Origin: Ulvibacterium sp965248315
GTDB taxonomy: Bacteria > Bacteroidota > Bacteroidia > Flavobacteriales > Flavobacteriaceae
Direction of reading: 5' to 3'
Length of the DNA: 64,000 nucleotides
Assembly: GCF_965248315.1 (NCBI RefSeq)
Contig: NZ_CBDFIX010000002.1
Span: 2,480,001-2,544,000 of the forward strand
Positions 1 to 8,749 of the stretch are shown in pieces. Numbering within the stretch: the first letter of the stretch is position 1; every line of letters begins with the position of its first letter. A program made the position numbers and the translations under genes. The notes below the pieces were generated by a model, which was not told the DNA's origin, did not search any database, and saw only the letters and a list, made by a program, of their open reading frames with translations.

Positions 1-1039
1 TAGCCCAAAAAGTAAAACGGTCCAAGGTCAAGATGTTGAAGGCGGTCTCGCCGAGCATAATTTTTGGAATAGGGGTAGTACCACCTGTACCTAATAGAGC
101 GAGTATGGCAAAGGATAATCCAAAGAAGAGATGGCGTTTGCTAAAGTATCGGTACAGGATGTAAGGTAGAACAAAGAGCAAAATACCCCAGGGTACCAAA
201 AAGAAGACCAAACCCGATGAGGTTACCTCCAAAAAATTATCTCGGGAACCGTGGGGAATGGGTACCTGTGTAATGGGGTTTTCCTTGGAGTTGATCCAAT
301 ACGGCAGTATGCAGACTACAATGAGAACTAGGGAAGAGAAGCCAAAACCTATAATTCTCCAAATCAATTTTTTAAACTGTGAGAAGAATACTTTAAACGT
401 TATGGCCTTTGTATGGGATACCTGGTCTTTAGCGGCATCCATAAGCACCATACCGATCAATGGAAAAATAAAGAATACCATTCCAAAAATTGGCGTTACA
501 TGATGGGAGGTAACGGTAACGGCTATCAACGAAAGGCTGGTGGCCAAATACCGATATTTCCCGGTCTTTATCCAGAGATAGATTTCAGGTAGGGCATGGA
601 GTAATACGGACAGTCCGATGATACTCGGTAACTGGCCAAAGATGTGCAAGGTTTCTATAAAGGTGGATGAAAACACGGACAAAAGCGCCGTATAACCGGC
701 GACTCTTCGCTCTCCCGTTATCAACAGTCCAAACCGATAAGCCCCGGTAATAAAGAGTAGTACGCCCAACAGGGCTATGGCGAATAACCCAAATTTTAAG
801 CCGCCCAGATAGGATAAGATTGCAATGGATTGATGCACCAGCGGTGGGTAGGCCTGTACCGTAAAACCGGTGTACCAACGGTAATCCCAAGGTTCGAACC
901 AGTTTTGGGCATAGTGGTCGGCAAAGAACAGATGGATCAATGCATCATAGGTAGTCTCCAGCGTAAAGAATATACTGGAACCGTGGAAGGCCACCCCTAT
1001 ACAAAGGGCCAAAACAAGCAAGATATTGGTTCGTTGCAC
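1..1039 (-). CDS. Polytopic membrane protein, PTPS-related family (partial, 3' end outside window)
   Basis: The reading frame is open from a GTG at 1039-1037 down to the window edge, giving about 346 residues of a protein that continues outside. No ATG lies in frame just upstream and the GTG is followed at once by a hydrophobic segment (QRTNILLVLALCIG), so GTG is the best start. The sequence has many membrane helices and the motifs DALIHLFFADHY, EPWDYRWYTGF and, further on, LLGTGGTTPIPKIMLGETAF, which I associate with the '6-pyruvoyl-tetrahydropterin synthase-related' membrane proteins, a GT-C-like family. That family has no firmly known reaction; transfer of a lipid-linked sugar is an inference from topology. 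It is divergent from the receiver-glycosyltransferase fusion at 1246, which suggests joint work on a surface glycan. Confidence 0.7.
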   Translation of the reverse strand, partial: MQRTNILLVLALCIGVAFHGSSIFFTLETTYDALIHLFFADHYAQNWFEPWDYRWYTGFTVQAYPPLVHQSIAILSYLGGLKFGLFAIALLGVLLFITGAYRFGLLITGERRVAGYTALLSVFSSTFIETLHIFGQLPSIIGLSVLLHALPEIYLWIKTGKYRYLATSLSLIAVTVTSHHVTPIFGMVFFIFPLIGMVLMDAAKDQVSHTKAITFKVFFSQFKKLIWRIIGFGFSSLVLIVVCILPYWINSKENPITQVPIPHGSRDNFLEVTSSGLVFFLVPWGILLFVLPYILYRYFSKRHLFFGLSFAILALLGTGGTTPIPKIMLGETAFNILTLDRFTFWA

Positions 1040-1186
1040 GGTTATAGGTCTGTAAGAAAATATAACATTATAAAAGTAGATATATTGTGGATTACTACCG
1101 TAATCACCTATCGGACAATAGCATCCATTCGTCTACAGAAAACTGCCATCCATCTTTTGTCCGTTCCAAAAGGCGTCAGATGCCCC

Positions 1187-1194
1187 TACATTTG
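1187..1194 (+). promoter_or_regulatory. Candidate -7 box for the receiver-GT2 gene
   Basis: TACATTTG matches the Bacteroidota -7 consensus TAnnTTTG, 51 bp before the ATG at 1246. A TTTG lies at 1156-1159, but the 27-bp spacer is longer than usual, so only the -7 element is supported. Confidence 0.4.
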
Positions 1195-1245
1195 ACCTAT
1201 AATTATTGAAATTTATAACCGAATTTTTATTTAAAATCTTAACCT

Positions 1246-2391
1246 ATGAAAATCTTAGCAATAGACGACCAACAGCTTATTTTACTTTCTGTAGAAAAAC
1301 GATTGACTGAATTGGGATATCAAGTGGAAATTGCGAATAGCGGTCAAACCGGCATCGATTTATACGAATCGTTTCAACCGCACTTGGTATTGGTGGATAT
1401 CAATATGCCCGATATGTCCGGCTTACAGGTAGTAAAACATATTCGCTTTATCAGGGACTCAAAAACGCCTATTTTGGTTATGTCTGGAAATACAGATGAG
1501 AACGTGATTATGGACGGCTTTACTTTGGGAATCGATGATTACATGAAGAAACCGGTAAGTTTGGATGAAATGGCGGCTAGGATCAAGCGTATTATCGGTA
1601 TGCCCAAATCTTCGGGGGCCGTCATAAACGAGTACGGCGATACCCGTATGCTACAAAAGAACTGTATTGGGGTGGTTATTCCCTGCTACAATGAGGAAGA
1701 ACGACTTTTAAGTTCTGAATTCAAGGCGTTTGCCCATAAAAACTTAGGCTATCATCTTTGTTTTGTAAATGACGGTAGTACGGACAATACCTTAGCCGTT
1801 TTGGAGGAATTAAAGGAAGCCAACCCTACCAACATCAGTGTATACAACTGTGAGAAAAATGGAGGCAAGGCCGAAGCGGTTAGGCAGGGTATGCAACATT
1901 TGATCAAGGATCAACAATTTGATTATATAGGTTTTCTGGATGCCGATCTATCAACGGATTTTAGGGATTTCGATGATTTGGCAAAAACCATTGAAAACTC
2001 GGATTTTAAAATAGTTAGTGGTTCCCGAATTAGTAGAATGGGAGCGGATATTACCAAGGAATCCGCCCGAAAAATAATCAGTAAAACCATAAATCTTATC
2101 ATCCAAACCATTTTGGGCATGCCTTTTAAGGATACGCAATGTGGCGCAAAGATTATGGATAGGGAAATTGCCGCCACCGTTTTCCGGAAAAAGTTTATTA
2201 CCAAATGGTTGTTCGATGTAGAAATTTTTATGCGTATGCGGAAATTCTACGGCAGGGAGCAAGCAAAGCAATTAATTTGTGAACAACCCTTAAAACGATG
2301 GATACATGCGGATGGTTCTAAATTGTCCATGAAAGATTCCATTAAAATTGTGGGGCAATTGGGTCAGATAGCATTACATTACCATCGATAG
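1246..2391 (+). CDS. Response-regulator receiver domain fused to family 2 glycosyltransferase
   Basis: Residues 1-120 are a CheY-like receiver: acidic pair D7/D8, phospho-acceptor D51 in LVDINMPDMSG, S80, and K102 before P103. After a short linker, residues 140-381 form a GT-A glycosyltransferase of the dolichyl-phosphate mannose/glucose synthase (ALG5/DPM1-like) type, with VVIPCYNEEE (143-152), FVNDGSTD (173-180), the metal-binding FLDADLS (D232/D234) and TQCGAKIMDR. There is no DNA-binding domain and no C-terminal membrane helix. The family normally makes a lipid-linked sugar from a nucleotide sugar at the inner membrane face. The fusion implies that phosphorylation controls glycosyl transfer directly; this is inference, and no histidine kinase is visible in the window. 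The ATG at 1246 fits the start of the receiver fold exactly. Confidence 0.9.
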   Translation: MKILAIDDQQLILLSVEKRLTELGYQVEIANSGQTGIDLYESFQPHLVLVDINMPDMSGLQVVKHIRFIRDSKTPILVMSGNTDENVIMDGFTLGIDDYMKKPVSLDEMAARIKRIIGMPKSSGAVINEYGDTRMLQKNCIGVVIPCYNEEERLLSSEFKAFAHKNLGYHLCFVNDGSTDNTLAVLEELKEANPTNISVYNCEKNGGKAEAVRQGMQHLIKDQQFDYIGFLDADLSTDFRDFDDLAKTIENSDFKIVSGSRISRMGADITKESARKIISKTINLIIQTILGMPFKDTQCGAKIMDREIAATVFRKKFITKWLFDVEIFMRMRKFYGREQAKQLICEQPLKRWIHADGSKLSMKDSIKIVGQLGQIALHYHR

Positions 2392-2410
2392 ATTTTAGAC
2401 CCGTCCATCC

Positions 2411-2445
2411 AAAAAGGTCAAAAGCTTTAGGTTTTTGGCCTTTTT
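2411..2445. terminator. Bidirectional intrinsic terminator
   Basis: The stem AAAAAGGTCAAAA pairs with TTTTGGCCTTTTT (one G-U) around a short loop and has A and T runs on both sides. It sits between the convergent genes ending at 2391 (+) and 2453 (-), so it can serve both. Confidence 0.75.
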
Positions 2446-2452
2446 GCATGTA

Positions 2453-3874
2453 TTATCTCCGTATTCTTTGGAACATTTCCACATAATGATCGGATGGTTT
2501 AAAGATCCCGGCACTTTCCTTATAAAACTCCTTTTCAATGGGATAGATACCGTTCCGGGTCTGCGTCCAACTGGCCTGTTCCATAGGGTGGTGCCCCATC
2601 ATGGTATCCCAGTTTTTATAATATTGATGGCCATTGGTTTCCTGAAGGCCCAGATTCATTTCGGGAAAAGGGGGAAGTCTCGCCGCAATAGATTTGTTCC
2701 AATCCACGAGTATAGGGTTTACGGTAAGGTCCGCACAGAAGCATGGAATATTCCGTTCAAAGGCCAATTGGGTAATTTTTAGGGTCATACTCAAGGTTTT
2801 CGCTATGGCCTTGACCGCAATGGATTTATAGCCTTGTTCTATACGTTTGGCAGCATCCTCGGCCGTATGGGCACTCTCATCTGCTGCAATGCGTGCACCC
2901 AGATTCCCAACAAAAGCATCATTGAACTCGTCAAAAGGTTCTTCCAAGACAGCAATTTGATCCAAAGCTTTTATTTTGTCCGCATGGTCCAGAAAACGCT
3001 TTAGGGTATCCTTGTGCTCATATCTACCGTTGGCATCAAAGTAATAGGGGATTTTCCCGTTTTTAGTATATGGGGTTTCGTAATCCCCGATGGCCTTATG
3101 CAAATCTGTAAGGAAATCCATATCCTTTTTGATCATTTCCTCTTGCGTTCCGGAAGATCCGGTTTTCAATTTCATGATAAAGTAGCCTTTATCGGCCGCG
3201 GCCTTAATTTCCGAAACCGGGGTGCCTACACTAAAGGAAGGGATACTGGCGACTTTGGTATGCCTATGGGACAACCCTTGTCGGTATTCCTCGGGGATCA
3301 TGGCATCAAAATCCGCAAATCTGTTATGGTCAAAATAGAGCTTCCAAAGGGCGTTATCCACACATACCAGGGAATTGAGCGCAAATGTTTTGCGCATATT
3401 TGGATTTCCTGAAATCTTCTTGCCATAGGCCAGAATTTCGGGGAGCAATTCGTCCAGAACTTCTACGGGACTGGTAAAGGAAACACCTTTCAACATTTGG
3501 ATGGCCCTTTCGCTCATGGCATACATGATGGCGTTTCCTCCATTTTCGGAGTGACCGAAGAACACTTTGGAATCCGACCACAACACCCCTTGCGTACCTA
3601 GTCCGATTGCAGTACCTCCGGCATCGCTTTTAAGATAGCAGACCGTTTGCCAGATTTCAGAAACCCCACTTCCTTTAAATCGATACGGTTTAATCAGCGG
3701 TTCTCGCTCAAAATTGGAGTCTACTTCCTCAATTTTGATTTTGCCCGGTTTTGTACCCAACAAAGGTTCGTTTTTTGAATTTGAAAAAGAGTTTAAGGTG
3801 GTAAATCCCAAGGCGGCCGTAGTACTGCTATTGATAAACGTTCTTCGGGACATTTTTCCGGAATCCTTGGACAT
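2453..3874 (-). CDS. Exported mandelate racemase/muconate lactonizing enzyme-like protein (enolase superfamily)
   Basis: 473 residues. The N-terminus has a twin-arginine pattern (SRRTFINSS at about 9-17, then a hydrophobic stretch), so folded export by Tat is likely. The body shows enolase-superfamily markers in order: FIMKLKTG (Lys of the KxK type), YYFDANGRYE (first metal Asp), LEEPFDE (second metal ligand), ADESAH, and SIAVKAIAKTLS (Lys on the opposite face). Such enzymes abstract an alpha-proton next to a carboxylate, giving racemisation, epimerisation or sugar-acid dehydration. Without close relatives the substrate cannot be named; sugar-acid dehydratase and dipeptide epimerase remain possible. 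It appears monocistronic. Confidence 0.8.
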   Translation of the reverse strand: MSKDSGKMSRRTFINSSTTAALGFTTLNSFSNSKNEPLLGTKPGKIKIEEVDSNFEREPLIKPYRFKGSGVSEIWQTVCYLKSDAGGTAIGLGTQGVLWSDSKVFFGHSENGGNAIMYAMSERAIQMLKGVSFTSPVEVLDELLPEILAYGKKISGNPNMRKTFALNSLVCVDNALWKLYFDHNRFADFDAMIPEEYRQGLSHRHTKVASIPSFSVGTPVSEIKAAADKGYFIMKLKTGSSGTQEEMIKKDMDFLTDLHKAIGDYETPYTKNGKIPYYFDANGRYEHKDTLKRFLDHADKIKALDQIAVLEEPFDEFNDAFVGNLGARIAADESAHTAEDAAKRIEQGYKSIAVKAIAKTLSMTLKITQLAFERNIPCFCADLTVNPILVDWNKSIAARLPPFPEMNLGLQETNGHQYYKNWDTMMGHHPMEQASWTQTRNGIYPIEKEFYKESAGIFKPSDHYVEMFQRIRR

Positions 3875-3938
3875 GATGTGTTGTTTTCTATTAAAAAGTC
3901 AAATTAATGAAATTATCGGACTTGCCCTTGGGATTGCC

Positions 3939-4808
3939 TTAAGATTGCTTAAACATCTTTTGAAAACCCTTTACGACCAGTAGCCCAATCAATCCTACCA
4001 CCAGACCTACGATAAATTCTTGAAGCAGCGAAGGAAGACTGGGTAGAAAATGATGTAAGAAGTCAATATTATGGATAAAGATTCCCCCGGCAACCAAAAG
4101 CAGGGCAATTGTACCGATAACGGATAGTCCCTTGATTACTTTGGGCAAGGCACGAACCAAAAACGTTCCCATAACATCCGAAAAACTGTGGCTTTTAGTG
4201 TTAAGTGCGATCAGTCGGTTTCCAAAATCATCCATACGTACAAGTAGGGCCACAATACCATATACCCCTACTGTTGCGATGATCGCAACCACAGAAACTA
4301 CTATGATCCGAGTAACCAGAGGTTCCTCCAAAACGGTGCCCAAGGCAATAATCACAATTTCTACGGACAAAATAAAATCGGTTACTATGGCCTCTTTGAT
4401 ACGCTTTTTTTCCAGTGCGAGGATTTCACTTTCCGTCCTTTCTTTTACGTGGATTTTTGCATGGGATTTTTGATGCGGAAAAAAATACTCGTAAATCTTT
4501 TCCCCGCCTTCATAGGCCAAGTAGATAGCTCCTAATACTAAAATAACCGTAATGGCCCAGGGTAGAAAAGCGCTGAGCAAAAATGCCGCCGGAAGAATAA
4601 TAAGCTTGTTTAAAAAGGACCCCTTGGTGATGGCCCATAGTACCGGAATTTCCCGTGAAGAAACAAATCCGGATGCCTTTTCCGCGTTTACGGCTAGATC
4701 ATCGCCTAATATGCCAGCTGTTTTTTTGGTTGCAATTTTACTCATCGAGGCAACATCGTCCATAAGGGTCGCGATGTCGTCCAGTACTGCAAAAAATCCT
4801 GATGCCAT
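3939..4808 (-). CDS. DUF808 (YedI-like) inner-membrane protein
   Basis: 289 residues opening with the very conserved SGFFAVLDDIATLMDDVASMSKIATKKTAGILGDDLAVNA, hallmark of DUF808/YedI. Several membrane helices follow (about 60-110, 150-200, 225-285) with a cytosolic loop rich in charged residues in between. No function is established for the family. It is separated by 64 bp from the enolase-superfamily gene on the same strand, so co-transcription is possible. Confidence 0.88.
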   Translation of the reverse strand: MASGFFAVLDDIATLMDDVASMSKIATKKTAGILGDDLAVNAEKASGFVSSREIPVLWAITKGSFLNKLIILPAAFLLSAFLPWAITVILVLGAIYLAYEGGEKIYEYFFPHQKSHAKIHVKERTESEILALEKKRIKEAIVTDFILSVEIVIIALGTVLEEPLVTRIIVVSVVAIIATVGVYGIVALLVRMDDFGNRLIALNTKSHSFSDVMGTFLVRALPKVIKGLSVIGTIALLLVAGGIFIHNIDFLHHFLPSLPSLLQEFIVGLVVGLIGLLVVKGFQKMFKQS

Positions 4809-5185
4809 TGTAGTCCTATAACTCTAAACAAAGTATGCTTTCTGCACAAAAGTAAATCAATGTCTGAGAACTGATAAATCCAATTGGGAAAAATAATACG
4901 ATACACCGGACTTGACGAAAGCTTACCGTCAGTATATAAATTGTTCTTTTACATTGAAAGAACCAATTGGATGACCAATTCCTTAACTTAGGTTTAATCT
5001 ACTTTCTTTAGGAACCCTATAATTTTGTCATGCCCATTTTGGGAACGTTCTTAATATTTGAGTTAGTAGTAAAAGCCGGTACCCCACTATCGGCTTTTTC
5101 TTTTGGCTTTAGGGGGTAATTTTTCTTAATACGGTACAAACTTCGATAGGTAGTTTCTATAAATATATCTACTGTGCTTTGGGCC
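4809..5185. other. Intergenic region, no gene
   Basis: This 377-bp stretch carries a candidate -7 box for the DUF808 gene (TACTTTTG on the minus strand, 4847-4854) and an intrinsic terminator for the upstream propeller gene (5071-5098). Short open frames here run into the neighbouring gene in the wrong frame and lack codon character. Confidence 0.6.
5071..5098 (-). terminator. Intrinsic terminator after the TolB-like gene
   Basis: AAAAGCCG pairs perfectly with CGGCTTTT across a 12-nt loop and has T-rich flanks. It lies 88 bp beyond the stop of the minus-strand gene ending at 5186. Confidence 0.65.
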
Positions 5186-6214
5186 CTAGTCAGCTTTAAT
5201 GAGCTCTGAAATTGATTTTTTGTTTCCTTGAAAATCCAATAAACAAATGGACGAACCCTGAGCTTTATTGGATTGTACAAGTATATGTGACCCGTCCGGT
5301 GAAACCGAAAATGCCAATCCATCACTTAATTTTGTGGGAGTGGAACTTTCTAGTTCGTAGATATAAATCTCCCAAAAACCGTTTCTATTGGAATTGATCA
5401 GTAATTGTTCTCCATTAGGATGCCAAAGCGGTAGATTATAACCTTTACAATTGCATATACGTTTTTGTTCTCCTTTTTTATCTACCAAGTAGACATCAAA
5501 GTTTGTATTGTTTCCATCGCTGTCATGGATAAAGGTGAGGACTTTACCATCCCTTGAAAATACCGGGTCGATGGAATTGTTAGGAAGTCGGGAGTGTTTT
5601 TTAATTGTACCTGATTTTGTGTCCATGGTATAAATTTCAAACTTCCCATTTTTACTCGAACCAAAGGCCAGCTTTCGACCGTCCGTGGACCAGAAAAAAT
5701 TTCTGTCGTCGTATCTTCCCACGGTAAGTTGGATTACATTGCCATTGCTCAAGTCCTTTGTACAGATTTTGGTAAAGTTGTCCGATGATGAACAGCTATA
5801 TGTAACGTTTTTGCCGTCCGGTGTCCAATCAAAAAAGAAGGGAGTTATATTTTGTTTTGTATGTACTAATTTTGAGTTAGAACCATCCCTATCTATGTTG
5901 AACAGCTCCTTTCCTGATAAAAAGAGAAGTTGGTCTTCCTTGGGAGACCATTTAAATTGGGTTACGTCCGATGTTAGGTCCGTAATACATATTGAAGTCA
6001 AGGTTTTAAATTCCGATACATATAGTTGATATGAACCCTTTTCATTGGACAGGTAAGCAAAGAATTTTCCGGATGGGGACCAAGCTGGACGGATATGTCG
6101 TACATTTTTTTCGTTGGCTTGGGAATACAAGCTGCAGCATAAAATAAGGAAAACTACAAGGCAGGGAATGGCTTTTGCAAAACTGCGTTTTTTGGGAAAA
6201 TTTGACTTTGGCAT
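5186..6214 (-). CDS. Exported TolB-like beta-propeller (PD40 repeats)
   Basis: I take the ATG at 6214 as start, not the one at 6262, because it begins MPKSNFPKKRSFAKAIP followed by a hydrophobic core and the flavobacterial cleavage pattern SLYSQA: a standard signal peptide. About 342 residues. The mature part is a run of PD40/TolB blades with repeated W(S/T)xDG(R/K) motifs: RPAWSPSGKFFAYLS, FKWSPKEDQLLFLS, FDWTPDGKNVTYS, FFWSTDGRKLAFGS, PVFSRDGKVLTFI and PLWHPNGEQLLINS. Such propellers bind proteins or peptides in the periplasm; no enzymatic residues are evident. It is one of three similar proteins within 10 kb. Confidence 0.82.
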   Translation of the reverse strand: MPKSNFPKKRSFAKAIPCLVVFLILCCSLYSQANEKNVRHIRPAWSPSGKFFAYLSNEKGSYQLYVSEFKTLTSICITDLTSDVTQFKWSPKEDQLLFLSGKELFNIDRDGSNSKLVHTKQNITPFFFDWTPDGKNVTYSCSSSDNFTKICTKDLSNGNVIQLTVGRYDDRNFFWSTDGRKLAFGSSKNGKFEIYTMDTKSGTIKKHSRLPNNSIDPVFSRDGKVLTFIHDSDGNNTNFDVYLVDKKGEQKRICNCKGYNLPLWHPNGEQLLINSNRNGFWEIYIYELESSTPTKLSDGLAFSVSPDGSHILVQSNKAQGSSICLLDFQGNKKSISELIKAD

Positions 6215-6366
6215 GGGATGAGTTTCTTTTCGAAAATCCAGATATGATCTAATGTGATACATTTATCCTGGTTGGACGGTTTTTTAATCAAAAAGAATGT
6301 CCGTATTGATGTATATGTACATTTTAAGAAATTTGGTCAAACCTAGGAAGAGATTCTTGGTTCCGA

Positions 6367-7740
6367 TCAAGTTGAGGTATAGGATTTCATAAACTCTTTT
6401 GGGGTCATTCCGGTGACCTTTTTGAACATCGTATTAAAACTTGATTTGGAATTAAATCCTGCCTTATTTGCTATGGCCTCAATAGTGATATTGCTATTGA
6501 CCGGATCGATCATTAGATCTTTTACTTCCTCTATCCTAAACGTATTTACATATTCGTAGAAGCTTTTACCGATTGAATTATTGAGGATCATGCTGAGGTA
6601 CTTCGGGTTTACCTCCAGATTTTGGGCCACATCATTAAGACTGAGTTTTTCGTTTAGATAGATTTTTTCCACACGCATTAAGGACTCCAATCGATCTGTT
6701 ATGCTATTTAACTCAGCTTTGGTAATGGATACCAATCCATTTACACCGTTGTTGGTTTTGTTCAACAAAAAGAATTTGGGATTGTTCATTATTTCGAAAC
6801 AGATCCAGTAAATAAAAAGTCCATAGGACATCCATAAAACTTGATAAAGTAAGGTGGCAATACCGAAACTATAGATCCAGTAGTTGACAAAGATTAACAG
6901 GCCCCAAATGATCAGGATACCGAGAAAGGTATAGTTGAATCGTAACAACCAGGCGGACAATGTATGGTTTCTAAGGGCATGCTTGGACTTCCACTTCTTA
7001 AACGCTCTAAAGGAAATTGCAAAATAAATCGATCCGAAAAGGACCGCAATACTTTGCTCGTAATGACTTATTACGACCTCGAAAGGGGAATGCATTAGCT
7101 CCCGCTTTGTGGATTCCTCGGTCAGACTGGTACTTAAATACCATAGAAATATGATCAACCCTGGGACAAAGTGCAGGAAGTAAGGCCTTTTAAATCTAAA
7201 ATTGGTACTTAGGACACTTTTATTGTAGAAATAGAGCAGGGGACCTAAGATTACAATAAATGAAATAGGCGTAAAAAGGGATTGAAAGGAATCGGTCATA
7301 CCGTAGGGGACACCAAACAGTTGATTTTTCAATCCATATAGTGCTAAGACCAGGATTATCGCGGCCAAAAAAGGATTCAGGAATTTTTTTCTCCCTAAAC
7401 CAAGGGATAGGAGGGATAAAAGTCCAAGGGCAAGACCAATAAAAAAAGCGGGATAAATCAGCTTAGGATAGATTTGGTTGAAGGTAGAGTTGGTATAGGT
7501 AACTTCGATTGTATTGGAAATACGCCCTTTTATCCCCGTTGGTTCTTCTATCAATGGCATTCCACAAACTGTACAGACCCCCGGTGCCCCAAATACTAAA
7601 TGGTCATTGGAACAGCCACAAGGTGGGCAAACGTATCTTTTATCCTGAATCGATACACTTTCTTGCTGTGCTAATAAAGTTGATGGGAAAACGTCGAACA
7701 GCGTAACTAGGCAAAGTATTTTGAACAATGTAAGCTTCAT
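6367..7740 (-). CDS. Membrane-anchored AraC-family regulator with exported Cys-rich domain
   Basis: 457 residues in three parts. A signal peptide (1-25) is followed by a small Cys-rich module with C38-x2-C41-G-C43, H47 and C56-x2-C59-GM, reminiscent of zinc-ribbon or heavy-metal-binding domains. About seven helices follow (roughly 95-320). The C-terminus (about 350-455) is a classic AraC-type double helix-turn-helix, including KLSLNDVAQNLEVNPKYLSMILN and ANKAGFNSKSSFNTMFKKVTGMTPKEF. The layout suggests a one-component sensor reading metal or redox state outside the inner membrane and acting on DNA inside. It is divergent from the exported DJ-1/PfpI gene (250 bp apart), the obvious candidate target. 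Sensor role and target are inference. Confidence 0.85.
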   Translation of the reverse strand: MKLTLFKILCLVTLFDVFPSTLLAQQESVSIQDKRYVCPPCGCSNDHLVFGAPGVCTVCGMPLIEEPTGIKGRISNTIEVTYTNSTFNQIYPKLIYPAFFIGLALGLLSLLSLGLGRKKFLNPFLAAIILVLALYGLKNQLFGVPYGMTDSFQSLFTPISFIVILGPLLYFYNKSVLSTNFRFKRPYFLHFVPGLIIFLWYLSTSLTEESTKRELMHSPFEVVISHYEQSIAVLFGSIYFAISFRAFKKWKSKHALRNHTLSAWLLRFNYTFLGILIIWGLLIFVNYWIYSFGIATLLYQVLWMSYGLFIYWICFEIMNNPKFFLLNKTNNGVNGLVSITKAELNSITDRLESLMRVEKIYLNEKLSLNDVAQNLEVNPKYLSMILNNSIGKSFYEYVNTFRIEEVKDLMIDPVNSNITIEAIANKAGFNSKSSFNTMFKKVTGMTPKEFMKSYTST

Positions 7741-7990
7741 AATCTTGGCTAGGTATGTCCTAAAATAAATAAAGCTTTTAAACCAGCTAAGTTTTTTTTA
7801 ATAACATTTTCTTAAATCAACCAGGTTACATATAGAATGATGGATCGCATCCAACCGTATATACATGGCTTTACTTTCACCGTTTCTGATTTTGCTGGTT
7901 TTTTTGTCCATTTGGTTCTATACACACAAAACCTAAACGTTATTTCATGATCAAAAACCGTTTTGACCCTTACTTTGACAAAAACCGATT

Positions 7991-8695
7991 ATGAAACAAA
8001 TTCAGCTGTTGGTTCTATTATGCTTTGTTTTCTTCTCTGCTGATGGAAATGCCCAGAAGAATGAAACCCCCAAAAGACGAAATGTGGCCATATTTCTATA
8101 TGAGGGAGTGGAGTTGTTGGATTTTAGCGGCCCTGCTGAGGTCTTTGCAGCTACCTCCATTAAAACCAAGAAGGATCAATGGATTTCTTTATTTAATGTA
8201 TACACCGTTGCTTATGGTGCAGATCATATTAAAAGTCAGGGTTTTGTGGAAATCGTACCCAATTACTCCATTGAAAACTGTCCTACACCTGATATTATAG
8301 TAATTCCAGGAGGAGCCACCAGTAAATCCAGAAAAACCTCGGACGTAATTGATTGGATCAGAAATAGTTGGGAAAGGACCGAAATCTTCTTATCCGTTTG
8401 TACAGGGGCATTTTTATTAGGGGATGCCGGTCTGCTCAAGAACCAAAAGGCAACTACGTGGTACGGGAGCACGGAACGTTTAAAAGAAACCTTTACCGAT
8501 ACCGAGGTTTTACAAAATGTCCGTTTTGTAGACAATGGAAAGATTGTGACAACAGCCGGTGTTTCCGCGGGTATTGATGGCGCCTTACGTGTAGTGGAAA
8601 GATTAATTTCTAAAGATGTTGCACTGGAAACGGCCAAATATATGGAATATGATAAGTGGAATCCCAATGAGGGCTACGTAGTAGGCGAGGAGTAA
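7991..8695 (+). CDS. Exported DJ-1/PfpI-family protein
   Basis: 234 residues. Residues 1-22 (ending ADGNAQ) form a signal peptide, which is unusual for a fold normally found in the cytosol. The rest is one DJ-1/PfpI (class I glutamine amidotransferase-like) domain of the type fused to AraC regulators such as GlxA: NVAIFLYEGVELLDFSGPAEVFA, IIVIPGG, and the nucleophile elbow SVCTGAFLLG with C137. The Cys and the upstream Glu typical of the family are both present, so hydratase, glyoxalase-like or redox activity is possible; which one cannot be told. Its neighbour is the divergent membrane AraC regulator, and a TolB-like lipoprotein follows 54 bp downstream on the same strand. Confidence 0.85.
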   Translation: MKQIQLLVLLCFVFFSADGNAQKNETPKRRNVAIFLYEGVELLDFSGPAEVFAATSIKTKKDQWISLFNVYTVAYGADHIKSQGFVEIVPNYSIENCPTPDIIVIPGGATSKSRKTSDVIDWIRNSWERTEIFLSVCTGAFLLGDAGLLKNQKATTWYGSTERLKETFTDTEVLQNVRFVDNGKIVTTAGVSAGIDGALRVVERLISKDVALETAKYMEYDKWNPNEGYVVGEE

Positions 8696-8749
8696 GGTTT
8701 TATAGAGTGACCAAATATTAAATATTACGAGTAGGATATATATGAAACT

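Noticed and set aside
830..1195. 121-codon open frame on the plus strand
   Set aside because: It is antisense to the start of the PTPS-related membrane protein, and has no family resemblance.
5017..5325. 102-codon open frame overlapping the end of the TolB-like gene
   Set aside because: It covers a terminator hairpin and part of the propeller gene in another frame; the composition is not protein-like.
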